From Actinomadura chibensis NBRC 106107 (GTDB taxonomy: Bacteria > Actinomycetota > Actinomycetes > Streptosporangiales > Streptosporangiaceae), in contig NZ_BCQP01000068.1 of the NCBI RefSeq assembly GCF_001552135.1, forward strand, positions 1 through 64,000: DNA of 64,000 nt, in the 5' to 3' direction. Both the position numbers and the translations under genes were made by a program. Shown one piece after another: positions 63,502 to 64,000 of the stretch (positions are counted from its first letter, which is position 1; each line of letters starts with the position of its first letter). Below the pieces are notes generated by a model that worked only from the letters and a program-made list of their open reading frames with translations, was not told where the DNA came from and searched no databases.

Positions 63502-63531
63502 ACTTTAATGGATATCGCGATAAGCATTCAA
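63502..63531 (-). promoter_or_regulatory. candidate promoter of the RsbW-like gene
   Basis: On the minus strand TTGAAT (63526-63531) and TAAAGT (63502-63507) are separated by 18 bases and lie about 90 bp upstream of GTG 63415, in one of the AT-richest patches of the window. The palindrome TATCGCGATA (63513-63522) sits between the two boxes and might be an operator. Confidence 0.45.
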
Positions 63532-63585
63532 GTGCTCCCCGTGAACTAGTGATCGCAGAACGTGATCGACGTGTCGCCTGGGAGG

Positions 63586-64000
63586 TCAGACGGGCTGGCG
63601 GTAGGTCAGCTCGTACAGGTGTGAGCCCTTGACCAGGACTGAGACCTCTACTGGACGGTCGTCGTGGGAGAAGGCGACCCGGAACTGGCGGATCACTGGG
63701 ACGTCCGGCAGCGCCAGGAGGTCGACCTCCTCGCTCGTCGGCATCCGCGCGGACACGGCGTCCACGAAGTGCTGGAGCTCGTATCCGAGTGCGGCCAGAA
63801 CGCGGTGCGCCCCGCCGGGGATCCTCTTCGATCCGGCGAGCGCGGTAGCGCTCGCCAGTTCGAGCGGGTAGTACGACCAATCGACCTCGACGGGCCGTCC
63901 GCCGTGGCGCAGCAACCGCCGGCGCAGCAGCACATGCCCGCCCGCGTCGAGGTTGAGCGCCTCGGCCACCTCGTTCGGCGCCGGGACCTCCCCGACGTGC
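63586..64000 (-). CDS. GntR-family regulator with UTRA domain (5' end outside window)
   Basis: The window holds the C-terminal UTRA ligand-binding domain (about 125 residues): HVLLRRRLLRHGGRPVEVDWSYYP and FRVAFSHDDRPVEVSVLVKGSHLY are typical. The reading frame stays open to the window edge, so the N-terminal winged helix is missing from view and the gene is partial. GTG 63969 is unlikely to be the true start because the UTRA pattern begins earlier. UTRA proteins of the HutC subfamily sense small metabolites. Its target is unknown. Confidence 0.88.
   Translation of the reverse strand, partial: HVGEVPAPNEVAEALNLDAGGHVLLRRRLLRHGGRPVEVDWSYYPLELASATALAGSKRIPGGAHRVLAALGYELQHFVDAVSARMPTSEEVDLLALPDVPVIRQFRVAFSHDDRPVEVSVLVKGSHLYELTYRQPV

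Overview
This window looks like a chromosomal segment of a high-GC actinomycete. Coding sequences are GC-rich with strong G/C bias at third codon positions, GTG starts are frequent and TTG starts occur. The gene content is actinobacterial: dnaJ-hspR-clpB, a PknG/GlnX/GlnH module, DUF3151 upstream of purA, DUF6401, NYN proteins, and RsbW-like ATPases. A Thermomonosporaceae-type genome (Actinomadura or a relative) is my best guess, but nothing here proves the genus. I see no tRNA, rRNA, insertion sequence, CRISPR array or prophage; most of the window is ordinary core chromosome.

Layout. 0-4.3 kb: heat-shock operon dnaJ-hspR-clpB (+). 4.3-7.3 kb: an MFS exporter, a YCII/DGPF protein and an ECF42-type sigma factor in one minus-strand operon, divergent from an NAD-dependent epimerase (7.5 kb) and followed by a PhoD-like phosphatase. 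10.3-14 kb: a sigma factor fused to an anti-sigma-like zinc finger and membrane anchor, a NYN nuclease and a TPR protein. 14-21.5 kb: pyrE, a DedA protein, fructose-bisphosphate aldolase, an HxlR regulator, an acetyltransferase, DUF3151, purA and a glycerophosphodiesterase. 21.5-28 kb: corA with a Pro-rich leader ORF, then purD, purB, a MOSC protein and a murA-family gene. 28-36.5 kb: a 780-bp AT-enriched intergenic region full of dyads, a PrpR/CdaR-like regulator, an aminotransferase, an NrtR-like Nudix regulator, flotillin plus a small NfeD-like protein, a lipoprotein, plsC and a STAS protein.

36.5-45.8 kb is the most interesting block. Seven tightly coupled minus-strand genes encode a coiled-coil protein, PknG kinase, PP2C phosphatase, VWA protein, FHA protein, the GlnX-type membrane protein and the GlnH-type binding lipoprotein. 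It combines the mycobacterial PknG-GlnX-GlnH amino-acid sensing module with a kinase/PP2C/VWA triad, and three of its proteins share N-terminal zinc ribbons.

46-53.6 kb: two overlapping CNNM/CBS transporters, a His-rich cation-diffusion facilitator, a 929-residue coiled-coil protein that may be a degenerate helicase-like ATPase, and two small membrane proteins. 53.8-56.9 kb: a HAD hydrolase, recQ and a DinB-like protein. 56.9-57.85 kb: a T-poor degenerate minisatellite of roughly 27-bp units. 57.9-64 kb: a flavin amine oxidase divergent from a TetR regulator across two near-perfect operators, a secreted protein with a two-component system, an RsbW-like ATPase with a small partner, and the 3' part of a GntR/UTRA regulator cut by the window edge.
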